Below, in pieces: positions 1 through 6,590 of a DNA stretch of 6,910 bases (its first letter is position 1; every line of letters starts with the position of its first letter). The stretch is from contig CANFOR010000151.1 in NCBI GenBank assembly GCA_947448675.1, positions 1 to 6,910 on the forward strand, given 5' to 3'. The DNA is from Betaproteobacteria bacterium (GTDB taxonomy: Bacteria > Pseudomonadota > Gammaproteobacteria > Burkholderiales > Burkholderiaceae_C). The notes beneath the pieces were generated by a model. The model was given only the letters and a program-made list of their open reading frames with translations, did no database searches and was not told the DNA's origin. The position numbers and the translations under genes were made by a program.

Positions 1-1745
1 AGCACATCGCTAAAGGCCAGGTTCGCCTTGAAGGGGCTGAGCGTGACCACCATCGCGGCCTTGGACAGCGCCGCGACGGCCGACGCGCCAGCCGCAGTGT
101 CAAACTCGGGCTCGACGTTCAAGAGCAAGGCGGCCTTCAATCTGCCCGAGAGCATTTGCGCGGTGTTCAAACCGCTGGCGGCGGGTTGGGCCGCGACGAA
201 CTGCGCGCCCACGGTGTTGGCCGCTTCGCCCAGGTAGCCGACGCTGGCGCCGGTTTGCGCTGCGATCCAGTTGGCCAAGGCCAGCAGGCTGCCTGCTTGC
301 ACATGATGGGCTGCTGCGTTGCCCAGCAAGATGGCTTTGCGTTCGCCCGATTGCAGCGAGTGCGCCATGGCTTTGGCTGCTGCTGTGGCCGTACCAGCGG
401 CGGGTGCCGCCAGGCCTTTGTCTGCTGCGATAGCAGCGGCCACATCGGCCAAGGCTTGCACCCAGCCAGCGGCTTCAAGCGTCTGCACATGGGCCAATGG
501 AATAGCCCAATCAGACGCCCGCTGCGCTACCGAATTAATAGCGCTCAACGCACAACCCGTGCGGGCTGCCTGGCGAATACGCAGTGCAAACAAGGGGTGG
601 TCTTTGCGCAAATTACTGCCCACCACCAGCACGCGCTGCAGTTGCGACAGCGACGCAATCGACGTGCCCAACCAGCGCACGCCAGAGCCTGCGCCAAATT
701 GCGCATGGCGCAGGCGCGAGTCGATGTTCTCGCTGCCCAGGCCGCGCACCAAGGCACCCGCCAGGTACAGCTCCTCGAGCGTGCTGTGCGGGCTGGCCAG
801 CATGCCAATACTGGCTGCGCCATGGTCGGCTTTGATTTGCTTGAGGCCATTGGCCACGTATTCAAGTGCGGTGGGCCAGTCAACGCTTTTCCACTCGCCG
901 CCTTGCTTGAGCATGGGGGTGGTCAGGCGCTCGTCGCTGTTGAGCGCTTCGTACGAGAAGCGGTCGCGGTCGGCGATCCAGCATTCGTTCACGGCTTCGT
1001 TCTCGAGCGGAACCACACGCATGACCTTGTTGTTTTTGACTTGCACGATCAGGTTGGCACCCGTGGAGTCGTGCGGGCTGATCGACTTGCGACGGCTGAG
1101 CTCCCAGGTCCGGGCGCTGTAACGGAAGGGCTTGCTGGTGAGCGCGCCCACCGGGCAGATGTCGATCATATTGCCCGAGAGCTCGGAATCCACCGAGTCG
1201 CCAACAAAGGTCTCGATCTCGGCGTGCTCGCCTCGGTGCGACATGCCCAACTCCATCACGCCAGCCACTTCTTGGCCAAAGCGCACGCAGCGGGTGCAGT
1301 GGATGCAGCGACTCATCTCTTGCATGCTGATCAGTGGGCCGACGTCTTTCACGGCGACCACGCGCTTTTCTTCTTCGTAGCGCGAAGAAGAGCCACCATA
1401 GCCCACGGCCAGGTCTTGCAACTGGCATTCGCCGCCTTGGTCGCAAATCGGGCAGTCCAACGGGTGGTTGATGAGCAAAAATTCCATCACCGACTGCTGG
1501 GCCTTGATGGCTTTTTCACTCTTGGTGCGCACGATCATGCCCTGCGACACGGGCGTGGCGCAGGCCGGCATGGGTTTGGGCATTTTCTCCACATCGACCA
1601 AACACATGCGGCAGTTGGCAGCAATGCTGAGCTTCTTGTGATAGCAAAAATGCGGAATGGTGGTGCCCACTTGGTCAGCGGCATGCATCAGCATGCTGCC
1701 CTCGGCAACCTGGATTTTTTGTCCGTCTAGTTCGATTTCAACCAT
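1..1745 (-). CDS. nuoG: NADH-quinone oxidoreductase subunit G, 3' end cut by window edge
   Basis: Complex I subunit that carries electrons from the FMN subunit NuoF toward NuoB/NuoD in the cytoplasmic arm. The ATG at 1745-1743 opens a frame that stays open for 581 codons to the left edge; family members of this type run to about 700 residues, so roughly the last 100 or more are missing. The N-terminal ferredoxin-like domain has C34, C45, C48 and C62 (cluster N1b). The next segment has H94, C98, C101 and C107 in HPLDCPICDQGGEC (N5), then C147, C150, C153 and C197 (N4). A molybdopterin-oxidoreductase-like domain follows from about residue 215. The four cysteines that hold the additional N7 cluster in E. 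coli NuoG are absent here (Ala258 sits at the last ligand position), as in mitochondrial-type subunits. An Ala-rich stretch lies at about 434-462. The start is 6 bases after the nuoF stop; AGGGG at 1761-1757 is a somewhat distant ribosome site. Identification is firm. Confidence 0.97.
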   Translation of the reverse strand, partial: MVEIELDGQKIQVAEGSMLMHAADQVGTTIPHFCYHKKLSIAANCRMCLVDVEKMPKPMPACATPVSQGMIVRTKSEKAIKAQQSVMEFLLINHPLDCPICDQGGECQLQDLAVGYGGSSSRYEEEKRVVAVKDVGPLISMQEMSRCIHCTRCVRFGQEVAGVMELGMSHRGEHAEIETFVGDSVDSELSGNMIDICPVGALTSKPFRYSARTWELSRRKSISPHDSTGANLIVQVKNNKVMRVVPLENEAVNECWIADRDRFSYEALNSDERLTTPMLKQGGEWKSVDWPTALEYVANGLKQIKADHGAASIGMLASPHSTLEELYLAGALVRGLGSENIDSRLRHAQFGAGSGVRWLGTSIASLSQLQRVLVVGSNLRKDHPLFALRIRQAARTGCALSAINSVAQRASDWAIPLAHVQTLEAAGWVQALADVAAAIAADKGLAAPAAGTATAAAKAMAHSLQSGERKAILLGNAAAHHVQAGSLLALANWIAAQTGASVGYLGEAANTVGAQFVAAQPAASGLNTAQMLSGRLKAALLLNVEPEFDTAAGASAVAALSKAAMVVTLSPFKANLAFSDV

Positions 1746-1751
1746 AGTCTG

Positions 1752-3125
1752 TCAAACCCCTGCGGTGGCCGCGACCCTACAGGTCTTGTGTTCGATGTGG
1801 TGCTCGAACTCATGGCGAAAATGCTTGATCATGGCGCGCACCGGCATGGCCGCTGCGTCGCCTAAAGCGCAAATGGTACGGCCTTGAATGTTGTCGGCCA
1901 CCGAGTTGAGCAGGTCGATGTCGCTGGCGCGGCCTTGGCCGTGCTCGATGCGGTCTACCATGCGCCACAGCCAGCCCGTGCCTTCGCGGCAAGGCGTGCA
2001 TTGGCCGCAGGACTCGTGCATGTAAAAGTATGATAGGCGCAGCAAGCTCTCGACCATGCAACGGGTCTCGTCCATGACGATCACCGCGCCCGAGCCAAGC
2101 ATAGACCCAGCCTTGGCGATGGAGTCGTAGTCCATGGTGCAGGCCATCATGGCGTCGGCAGGCAAGACGGGTGATGAAGAGCCACCGGGGATGACTGCCT
2201 TGAGTGCACGCCCGCCCTTTACGCCGCCCGCAAGCTCCAGCAACTTGGAAAAAGGCGTGCCCATGGGAATCTCGTAATTGCCGGGCATTTCGACGTCGCC
2301 AACAATAGAGAAAATTTTGGTGCCGCCGTTGTTGGGTTTGCCGCATTCCAGATAAGCTTGGCCACCGTTGCGGATGATCCAGGGCACGGCCGCAAAGGTC
2401 TCGGTGTTGTTGATGGTGGTGGGCTTGCCATACAGACCAAAGCTGGCGGGGAATGGTGGCTTGAACCGTGGCTGGCCCTTTTTGCCTTCGAGCGATTCGA
2501 GCAAAGCGGTTTCTTCGCCGCAAATATAGGCGCCAAAACCATGGGCTGCATGCAACTGGAAGTTGTAGCTGCTGCCCAAAATGGCATTGCCCAAATAGCC
2601 CGCCGCCCTCGCCTCTTCCAGCGCTTCTTCAAAGCGATCGTAGGTGGTGAAAATCTCGCCATGGATGTAGTTGTAGCCCACACTGATGCCCATGGCATAG
2701 GCGGCAATGATCATGCCCTCGATGACGATGTGCGGGTTGTATTGCAAAATGTCGCGGTCTTTGCAAGTGCCCGGCTCACCTTCGTCGGAGTTGCAGACCA
2801 GGTATTTTTGCCCGGGGAACTGGCGCGGCATAAAACTCCACTTGAGCCCCGTCGGAAAGCCCGCGCCGCCACGGCCACGCAAGGCCGACTCTTTAACGGT
2901 GGCAATAACCTGGTCTTGCGTCAGGGCCGCAGCGTCAGGCGCTGCGCCCGGCTCTTTTCCCAGCACTTTGCGCAGGGCAGCGTAGCCGCCGCGCGCTTCG
3001 TAGTCTTTTAAACGCCAATTGCTGCCGTTCAAGTCGCCCATGATTTGCGGGTTGATGTGCCGACCATGGAAGCTGGTCTGCAAGCCCGTGGCCTGGAATT
3101 GCGAGAGGATGTGGGCGGCGTTCAT
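1752..3125 (-). CDS. nuoF: NADH-quinone oxidoreductase subunit F (NADH/FMN-binding)
   Basis: The 51-kDa-type subunit: binds NADH and FMN, takes the hydride from NADH and passes electrons to cluster N3 at the tip of the cytoplasmic arm. It has 457 residues, within the usual range. The glycine-rich nucleotide/FMN motif GRGGAGFPTGLKW is at 84-96, the conserved NSDEGEPGTCKDR at 112-124, and GAYICGEETALLES at 198-211. An SLBB-type segment occupies about 265-345. The N3 [4Fe-4S] ligands are C373, C376 and C379 (ESCGQCTPCREGTG) and C419. The ATG overlaps the nuoE stop by 4 bases (ATGA), and there is no strong Shine-Dalgarno before it (GAAAGACG-like sequence only), so translation is probably coupled to nuoE. 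The stop is 6 bases before nuoG. No missing key residues were seen. The short tail after the last Cys (ending VAATAGV) is not a known motif. Confidence 0.98.
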   Translation of the reverse strand: MNAAHILSQFQATGLQTSFHGRHINPQIMGDLNGSNWRLKDYEARGGYAALRKVLGKEPGAAPDAAALTQDQVIATVKESALRGRGGAGFPTGLKWSFMPRQFPGQKYLVCNSDEGEPGTCKDRDILQYNPHIVIEGMIIAAYAMGISVGYNYIHGEIFTTYDRFEEALEEARAAGYLGNAILGSSYNFQLHAAHGFGAYICGEETALLESLEGKKGQPRFKPPFPASFGLYGKPTTINNTETFAAVPWIIRNGGQAYLECGKPNNGGTKIFSIVGDVEMPGNYEIPMGTPFSKLLELAGGVKGGRALKAVIPGGSSSPVLPADAMMACTMDYDSIAKAGSMLGSGAVIVMDETRCMVESLLRLSYFYMHESCGQCTPCREGTGWLWRMVDRIEHGQGRASDIDLLNSVADNIQGRTICALGDAAAMPVRAMIKHFRHEFEHHIEHKTCRVAATAGV

Positions 3126-3613
3126 GCGGCGTCTTTCGCGTTGCGCAGGCTGTCGATCAATTGGTCGAGTTTGTCATTGGCCATGTAGCTGCACATATTG
3201 CGGTCGTTGACCAGCATTACCGGCGCGTCGGCGCAAGCGCCCAGGCATTCGCTTTGCTGCACGGTGAACATGCCGTCTGCGGTGGTGCCGCCCAGGGAAA
3301 CACCGAGCTTGTGGCACAAGTGCTCTAAGGCTTTTTGGCCGTCGCGCAACTGGCAGGGCAAATTGGTGCACACGTTGAGCTTGTACTTGCCCACCGGCTG
3401 CTGGTTGTACATGTTGTAGAAGGTGGTGACCTCGTGCACGGCCATCGGGGCCATGCCCAAATAGGCCGCCACCTCGCGCTCGCTCTCTACGCTCACGTAG
3501 CCGAGTTCTTTTTGCACAATCGCCAGGCAGGCCATGACGGCAGACTGAGCTTGCTCGGACGGGTACTTAGCGACCTCTTTGGCAAAGAGGGTTTTGCTGG
3601 CTTCAGAAATCAA
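3122..3613 (-). CDS. nuoE: NADH-quinone oxidoreductase subunit E (24-kDa type, TTG start)
   Basis: Thioredoxin-like [2Fe-2S] ferredoxin subunit that sits against NuoF and carries cluster N1a. It has 163 residues, a normal length. An N-terminal helical part (about 1-75) includes AVHEVTTFYNMYNQQPVGKY, typical of the family. The N1a ligands are C82 and C87 (CTNLPC) plus C123 and C127 (ECLGAC). The start is TTG at 3613-3611, sharing TTGA with the nuoD stop. It is preferred because GGGGAGA lies 7 bases upstream (3627-3621) and because the next in-frame ATG, codon 27, would remove conserved N-terminal residues (AKYPSEQAQSAVMACL). The stop overlaps the nuoF start (ATGA). Product identity is certain. 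The start codon is inferred and would need N-terminal peptide data to be proven. Confidence 0.97.
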   Translation of the reverse strand: MISEASKTLFAKEVAKYPSEQAQSAVMACLAIVQKELGYVSVESEREVAAYLGMAPMAVHEVTTFYNMYNQQPVGKYKLNVCTNLPCQLRDGQKALEHLCHKLGVSLGGTTADGMFTVQQSECLGACADAPVMLVNDRNMCSYMANDKLDQLIDSLRNAKDAA

Positions 3614-4863
3614 CGGTCGATCTCCCCAAACACAATGTCCATAGTGCCGATCACGGCCACCGCGTCGGCGATCATGTGGCCGCGCGACATTTCGTCCAGC
3701 GCTGCCAAATGGGCAAAACCGGGCGCACGAATTTTCAAGCGGTAGGGCTTGTTGGCCCCGTCGCTGACGATATAAATACCAAACTCACCCTTGGGGTGCT
3801 CGACGGCGGCATAAGCCTCGCCTTCGGGCACGTGAAAGCCTTCAGTGAAGAGCTTGAAGTGGTGGATCAACTCTTCCATGTTGGACTTCATAGACTCGCG
3901 GTCGGGCGCAGCCACCTTGTGGTTGCTGGTAATCACCGGGCCGGGGTTGACGCGCAACCAGTCGACGCATTGCTTGATGATGCGGTTGCTCTGCGCCATC
4001 TCTTCCATGCGCACCAAGTAACGGTCATAGGTGTCGCCGGTTTTGCCAATCGGGATGTCGAAGTCCATCTTGGCATAGGCGTCATAGGGCTGCTGTTTGC
4101 GCAAGTCCCAAGCAACGCCCGAGCCGCGCAGCATGGCGCCGGTAAAGCCCAGGTTCAGCGCGCGTTCGGGCGTGACCACACCAATGCCTACTGTGCGCTG
4201 CTTCCAGATGCGGTTCTCGGTCAGCAGGGTGTGGTACTCAGCCAAATACGCCGGGAAGCGCTTGGTGAAATCATCAATAAAGTCGAGCAAGCTGCCACTG
4301 CGGTTGTCGTTCAGTGCCTTGATGGCTTTGGCGTTTTTGATCTTGCTGACTTTGTACTGCGGCATGCTCTCGGGCAAGTCACGGTACACGCCACCGGGGC
4401 GGAAGTAAGCGGCGTGCATGCGCGCACCGCTCACCGCCTCGTACATGTCAAACAGGTCTTCGCGCTCGCGGAAGGCGTACAGAAAGATCGTCATCGCGCC
4501 GCAGTCCAGACCGTGGCAACCCAACCAAAGCAGGTGGTTCAGCAAGCGCGTGATTTCGCTGAACATCACGCGGATGTACTGCGCGCGCTCGGGCACCTCA
4601 ATGCCCATCAGCTTTTCAATCGCCAGACAATAGGCATGCTCATTGCACATCATCGACACGTAGTCGAGCCGGTCCATATAGGGCAAGGACTGGATATAGG
4701 TTTTGCTCTCGGCCAGCTTTTCAGTGGCGCGGTGCAAGAGGCCAATGTGCGGATCGGCGCGTTGAATCACCTCGCCGTCGAGTTCCAACACGAGGCGCAG
4801 CACGCCGTGCGCAGCGGGATGCTGGGGGCCAAAATTGAGGGTGTAGTTTTTGATTTCAGCCAT
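3610..4863 (-). CDS. nuoD: NADH-quinone oxidoreductase subunit D (49-kDa type)
   Basis: Forms, with NuoB, the quinone-reduction site at the junction of the cytoplasmic and membrane arms; it is related to the large subunit of NiFe hydrogenases but lacks the metal-binding cysteine pairs. It has 417 residues counted from the ATG at 4863-4861. The N-terminal FGPQHPAAHG motif (11-20) contains His19, and Tyr68 lies in MDRLDY; by alignment from memory these match Thermus Nqo4 His38 and Tyr87, the residues that contact the quinone head. HIGLLHRATEKLAESKTY follows from about 39, and the protein ends with the family-typical VFGEIDR. An in-frame GTG at 4872 would add three residues (M-A-C) but has no suitable ribosome site, while GGTGG at 4873-4869 is well placed for the ATG. 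The first 8 bases overlap the end of nuoC, and the stop overlaps the nuoE start by 4 bases. Confidence 0.98.
   Translation of the reverse strand: MAEIKNYTLNFGPQHPAAHGVLRLVLELDGEVIQRADPHIGLLHRATEKLAESKTYIQSLPYMDRLDYVSMMCNEHAYCLAIEKLMGIEVPERAQYIRVMFSEITRLLNHLLWLGCHGLDCGAMTIFLYAFREREDLFDMYEAVSGARMHAAYFRPGGVYRDLPESMPQYKVSKIKNAKAIKALNDNRSGSLLDFIDDFTKRFPAYLAEYHTLLTENRIWKQRTVGIGVVTPERALNLGFTGAMLRGSGVAWDLRKQQPYDAYAKMDFDIPIGKTGDTYDRYLVRMEEMAQSNRIIKQCVDWLRVNPGPVITSNHKVAAPDRESMKSNMEELIHHFKLFTEGFHVPEGEAYAAVEHPKGEFGIYIVSDGANKPYRLKIRAPGFAHLAALDEMSRGHMIADAVAVIGTMDIVFGEIDR
3621..3627 (-). promoter_or_regulatory. Ribosome binding site for nuoE, inside nuoD
   Basis: GGGGAGA on the minus strand lies within the last codons of nuoD, 7 bases before the TTG at 3613. 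It is the main sequence support for that unusual start codon and for nuoD-nuoE coupling. Confidence 0.65.
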
Positions 4864-5479
4864 GCAGGCCACCGTAGTTGTCTTCGCGGATGATGCGCGG
4901 CGTGATCTCGCGCGGCTCGATGCTCACGGGTTGGTAGACCACGCGTTTGGCTTCTGCGTCATAGCGCATCTCTACGTGGCCGGTGGTGGGGAAGTCTTTG
5001 CGGAAGGGGTGACCAATAAAGCCGTAGTCGGTCAAGATGCGGCGCAGGTCGTTATGGCCTTCAAACACAATGCCAAACAGGTCAAACGCCTCGCGCTCAA
5101 ACCAGTTGGCGGAGCTCCACACTTCGGTGACCGAGGCCACAACCGGCAAGTCGTCTTCGGGCGCAAACACGCTGAGGCGAATGCGCTGGTTCAAAGCCAC
5201 CGACAGCAGGTGTGAGACCACGCAGTAGCGTGGGCCGTCATGGGCCGCTTGTTTGTAGTCGGAGTAGTCCACACCGCACAGGTCCATCAACTGCTCAAAC
5301 TGGCAACCTGGCGCGTCGCGCAGAATACGCGCCGACTCCAAATAATCAGCAGCCTTGACCACCACTTTGACTTCACCCAAGGCCAGGCTCAGGTGCTGCA
5401 CGCGCGCACCCAAGGCGGCGCGAACAGCGTCCATCAGGGCTTGCGAAGACTGCGGGCTGGCCGCAACTACGGTACGCAT
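4856..5479 (-). CDS. nuoC: NADH-quinone oxidoreductase subunit C (30-kDa type)
   Basis: Cofactor-free subunit of the connecting arm that packs on NuoD and helps assemble the peripheral arm. It has 207 residues from the ATG at 5479-5477. The complex I 30-kDa signature runs from Glu128 to about Leu149 (begins EREAFDLFGIVFEGH), and GFIGHPFRKDFP at 153-164 is also conserved. The start is chosen because it overlaps the nuoB stop by one base (TGATG) and is preceded by GAGGG at 5488-5484. The same frame stays open upstream to a possible start at 5566, but those 29 codons lie wholly inside nuoB and read as low-quality shadow sequence. nuoC and nuoD are separate genes, unlike the fused nuoCD of E. coli. 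The stop lies 8 bases inside nuoD. Confidence 0.97.
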   Translation of the reverse strand: MRTVVAASPQSSQALMDAVRAALGARVQHLSLALGEVKVVVKAADYLESARILRDAPGCQFEQLMDLCGVDYSDYKQAAHDGPRYCVVSHLLSVALNQRIRLSVFAPEDDLPVVASVTEVWSSANWFEREAFDLFGIVFEGHNDLRRILTDYGFIGHPFRKDFPTTGHVEMRYDAEAKRVVYQPVSIEPREITPRIIREDNYGGLHG

Positions 5480-5955
5480 CAGACCCTCGCAATCGTTTGG
5501 GTGCGGCGAATTTTTTGCTGCAGCTGGATGATTCCGTACATCAGCGCTTCTGCCGTGGGCGGGCAACCGGGCACATAAACATCGACCGGAACAATGCGGT
5601 CGCAGCCGCGCACCACCGAATAGCTATAGTGGTAGTAGCCGCCGCCATTGGCGCAGGAGCCCATCGAGAGCACCCAACGCGGCTCGCTCATTTGGTCGTA
5701 TACCTTACGCAGGGCCGGGGCCATTTTGTTGCACAGGGTGCCGGCCACAATCATCAGGTCAGATTGGCGCGGGCTGGGGCGAAACACCACACCAAAGCGG
5801 TCCAGATCGTAGCGCGCAGCACCTGCGTGCATCATCTCGACCGCGCAGCAGGCCAAGCCAAAAGTCATGGGCCACAGGGAGCCGGTTTTGGCCCAATTCA
5901 CCACCGAATCATAGGTGGTGGTGACAAAGCCCTCTTGCATTACGCCTTCAATCAT
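5479..5955 (-). CDS. nuoB: NADH-quinone oxidoreductase subunit B (PSST type, cluster N2)
   Basis: Carries the terminal [4Fe-4S] cluster N2, which hands electrons to quinone next to NuoD. It has 158 residues, a normal length for this subfamily. The N2 ligands are the adjacent C36 and C37 (FGLACCAVEMM), C101 (MGSCANGGGYY) and C131 (VPGCPPTAEALMYGI). GVVFRPSPRQSDLMIVAGT at 55-73 is the typical core of the family. The ATG at 5955-5953 is 4 bases after the nuoA stop, and GGAG at 5966-5963, overlapping the end of nuoA, is a well-spaced ribosome site (7 bases). The stop shares one base with the nuoC start. A second in-frame ATG at codon 6 is possible, but the first has the better-placed ribosome site. 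No anomalies were seen. Confidence 0.98.
   Translation of the reverse strand: MIEGVMQEGFVTTTYDSVVNWAKTGSLWPMTFGLACCAVEMMHAGAARYDLDRFGVVFRPSPRQSDLMIVAGTLCNKMAPALRKVYDQMSEPRWVLSMGSCANGGGYYHYSYSVVRGCDRIVPVDVYVPGCPPTAEALMYGIIQLQQKIRRTQTIARV
5484..5488 (-). promoter_or_regulatory. Ribosome binding site for nuoC, inside nuoB
   Basis: GAGGG is 4 bases before the ATG at 5479, within the last codons of nuoB. It favours this start over the upstream extension of the frame to 5566. Confidence 0.6.
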
Positions 5956-5959
5956 GTGC

Positions 5960-6319
5960 TTACTCCCAATCCAAAGCGCCTTTTTTCCACTCGTAGGCGA
6001 AGCCCACGACGAGGATGCCCAAGAAGACCATCATGGCCCAAAAGCCGGTAGCGCCGATCTCTTTGAGCGACACCGCCCAAGGGAAAAGAAAGGCAATTTC
6101 CAGGTCGAACAAAATGAACAAAATGGCCACCAGGTAGTAGCGCACGTCGAACTTCATCCGGGCGTCTTCAAAGGCTTCAAAGCCGCATTCGTAGGGTGAG
6201 TTTTTGGCTGCGTCGGGCCGGTTGGGGCCGAGCAAGTAACCCAGGGCCTGGGGCACGATGCCGACGCCAATGCCAACGAGTATGAACAAGAGCACTGGGA
6301 GATATTGTTCGAGGTTCAT
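5960..6319 (-). CDS. nuoA: NADH-quinone oxidoreductase subunit A (ND3 homologue)
   Basis: Small membrane subunit of complex I, homologous to mitochondrial ND3; it lies near the quinone channel at the junction with the peripheral arm. It has 119 residues and three hydrophobic segments at about 7-29, 62-82 and 92-110. The loop after the first segment has the conserved SPYECG with Cys45, equivalent to the ND3 loop cysteine. FDLEIAFLFPW in the second segment holds the conserved acidic residues Asp72 and Glu74. It is the first gene of the nuo cluster, 55 bases downstream of the tRNA-Leu gene. The ATG at 6319-6317 fits the family N-terminus, but no clear Shine-Dalgarno is visible just upstream (ACAAGCACG). 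The C-terminus WEWKK-like region is normal (YEWKKGALDWE). The stop codon sits between GGAG, the ribosome site for nuoB, and the nuoB ATG. Confidence 0.97.
   Translation of the reverse strand: MNLEQYLPVLLFILVGIGVGIVPQALGYLLGPNRPDAAKNSPYECGFEAFEDARMKFDVRYYLVAILFILFDLEIAFLFPWAVSLKEIGATGFWAMMVFLGILVVGFAYEWKKGALDWE
5963..5966 (-). promoter_or_regulatory. Ribosome binding site for nuoB, at the end of nuoA
   Basis: GGAG lies in the last codons of nuoA, immediately before its TAA, with 7 bases to the nuoB ATG. It fixes the nuoB start at 5955 rather than the in-frame ATG five codons later. Confidence 0.7.
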
Positions 6320-6374
6320 CGTGCTTGTATTCGCTTTTGTTTTGAAACACCGGTGGGCGCGATAGCCCTGTATC
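6320..6374 (-). other. tRNA-Leu to nuoA spacer
   Basis: This 55-base leader between the tRNA CCA end and the nuoA ATG is too short and poor in signals for a confident promoter. It has a 4-base-stem hairpin (GGGC-TATCGC-GCCC) without a T tract and an A-rich stretch (CAAAACAAAAGCGAATACAAG) just before nuoA. The lack of a terminator suggests that the tRNA and nuoA share a transcript. Confidence 0.4.
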
Positions 6375-6459
6375 TGGTGCCGACGGCGAGACTCGAACTC
6401 GCACAGCTTTCGCCACTACCCCCTCAAGATAGCGTGTCTACCAATTTCACCACGTCGGC
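6375..6459 (-). tRNA. leuU: tRNA-Leu (anticodon GAG)
   Basis: An 85-base type II tRNA with CCA encoded. The acceptor stem pairs GCCGACG (6459-6453) with CGTCGGC (6385-6379), followed by A73 and CCA (6377-6375). The anticodon arm is CTATC / TTGAGGG / GGTAG, with GAG at 6425-6423, reading leucine codons CUC and CUU. The long variable arm is a short stem closed by a GAAA loop (TGGC-GAAA-GCTG). The T arm is GCGAG / TTCGAGT / CTCGC, and the D loop carries AATTGGTAGAC. In E. coli the tRNA-Leu(GAG) gene leuU also follows secG directly, so the symbol rests on anticodon and position. With no obvious terminator before nuoA, it is probably processed from a transcript shared with secG and/or nuo. Confidence 0.97.
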
Positions 6460-6489
6460 GGTATGTTTGGGTTCAGATTGCGTGAGGTT

Positions 6490-6515
6490 GAATGCGGCAT
6501 TTGCGTGCTGCATTC
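6490..6515 (-). repeat. Imperfect 26-base palindrome upstream of tRNA-Leu
   Basis: On the minus strand GAATGC (6515-6510) pairs with GCATTC (6495-6490). After one A/C mismatch, GCA (6508-6506) pairs with TGC (6499-6497), leaving a 6-base loop. It ends 30 bases before the first base of the tRNA. No T tract follows, so it is a poor terminator candidate. It could be an operator-like site, an RNA hairpin in the precursor, or chance. Confidence 0.5.
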
Positions 6516-6560
6516 GTGCTTTCTAAACCGCCCTAGAGTTTACCCTGAAATGCCCTGCTT

Positions 6561-6579
6561 TCTGCTGGTTGGTAGCAGA
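6561..6579 (-). repeat. Small hairpin just after secG
   Basis: TCTGCT (6579-6574) and AGCAGA (6566-6561) form a perfect 6-base stem around a 7-base loop, beginning 12 bases after the secG stop codon. The stem is short and no run of T follows in the direction of transcription. It might protect the secG 3' end or be a weak attenuation point, but it does not qualify as a rho-independent terminator. Confidence 0.4.
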
Positions 6580-6590
6580 CAAATATGCAT

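Larger units (their letters stand above)
6460..6590 (-). other. secG to tRNA-Leu spacer, probable leader or promoter region
   Basis: This 131-base non-coding stretch is the largest gene-free interval in the window. It contains two inverted repeats (6561-6579 and 6490-6515) but no hairpin followed by a T run on the minus strand, so no intrinsic terminator for secG is visible. No convincing -35/-10 pair was found. The best minus-strand candidate, TTCAGG at about 6549-6544 and TTTAGA at about 6527-6522, matches consensus at only half the positions in each box. A promoter for the tRNA/nuo unit could still lie here, but the sequence does not prove it. Confidence 0.4.

Noticed and set aside
156..1730. 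A 524-codon open frame on the plus strand, opposite nuoG
   Set aside because: It is in exact codon register with nuoG, so its stops can arise only where nuoG uses TTA, CTA or TCA. Those codons are rare in this genome; the frame ends exactly at the CTA that is codon 6 of nuoG. The product has no recognisable domain and reads as complementary shadow.
2358..3011. A plus-strand open frame opposite nuoF
   Set aside because: It is in register with nuoF codons and arises from codon bias. No ribosome site or domain supports it.
3676..4893. A 405-codon open frame on the plus strand, opposite nuoD
   Set aside because: It is in the same codon register as nuoD, with the same explanation by avoidance of TTA, CTA and TCA codons. 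The His/Val/Gln-rich product resembles no family known to me.
5480..5566. A 29-codon upstream extension of nuoC
   Set aside because: It lies entirely within nuoB, has no matching conserved sequence, and the ATG at 5479 has its own ribosome site and the typical TGATG junction.
5497..6051. A plus-strand open frame opposite nuoB and the end of nuoA
   Set aside because: It is in register with nuoB codons and shows no domain or credible start region. nuoA and nuoB fully explain the DNA.
6357..6370. A GGGC/GCCC hairpin between the tRNA and nuoA as a terminator
   Set aside because: The stem has only four base pairs and no T run follows in the minus-strand direction.
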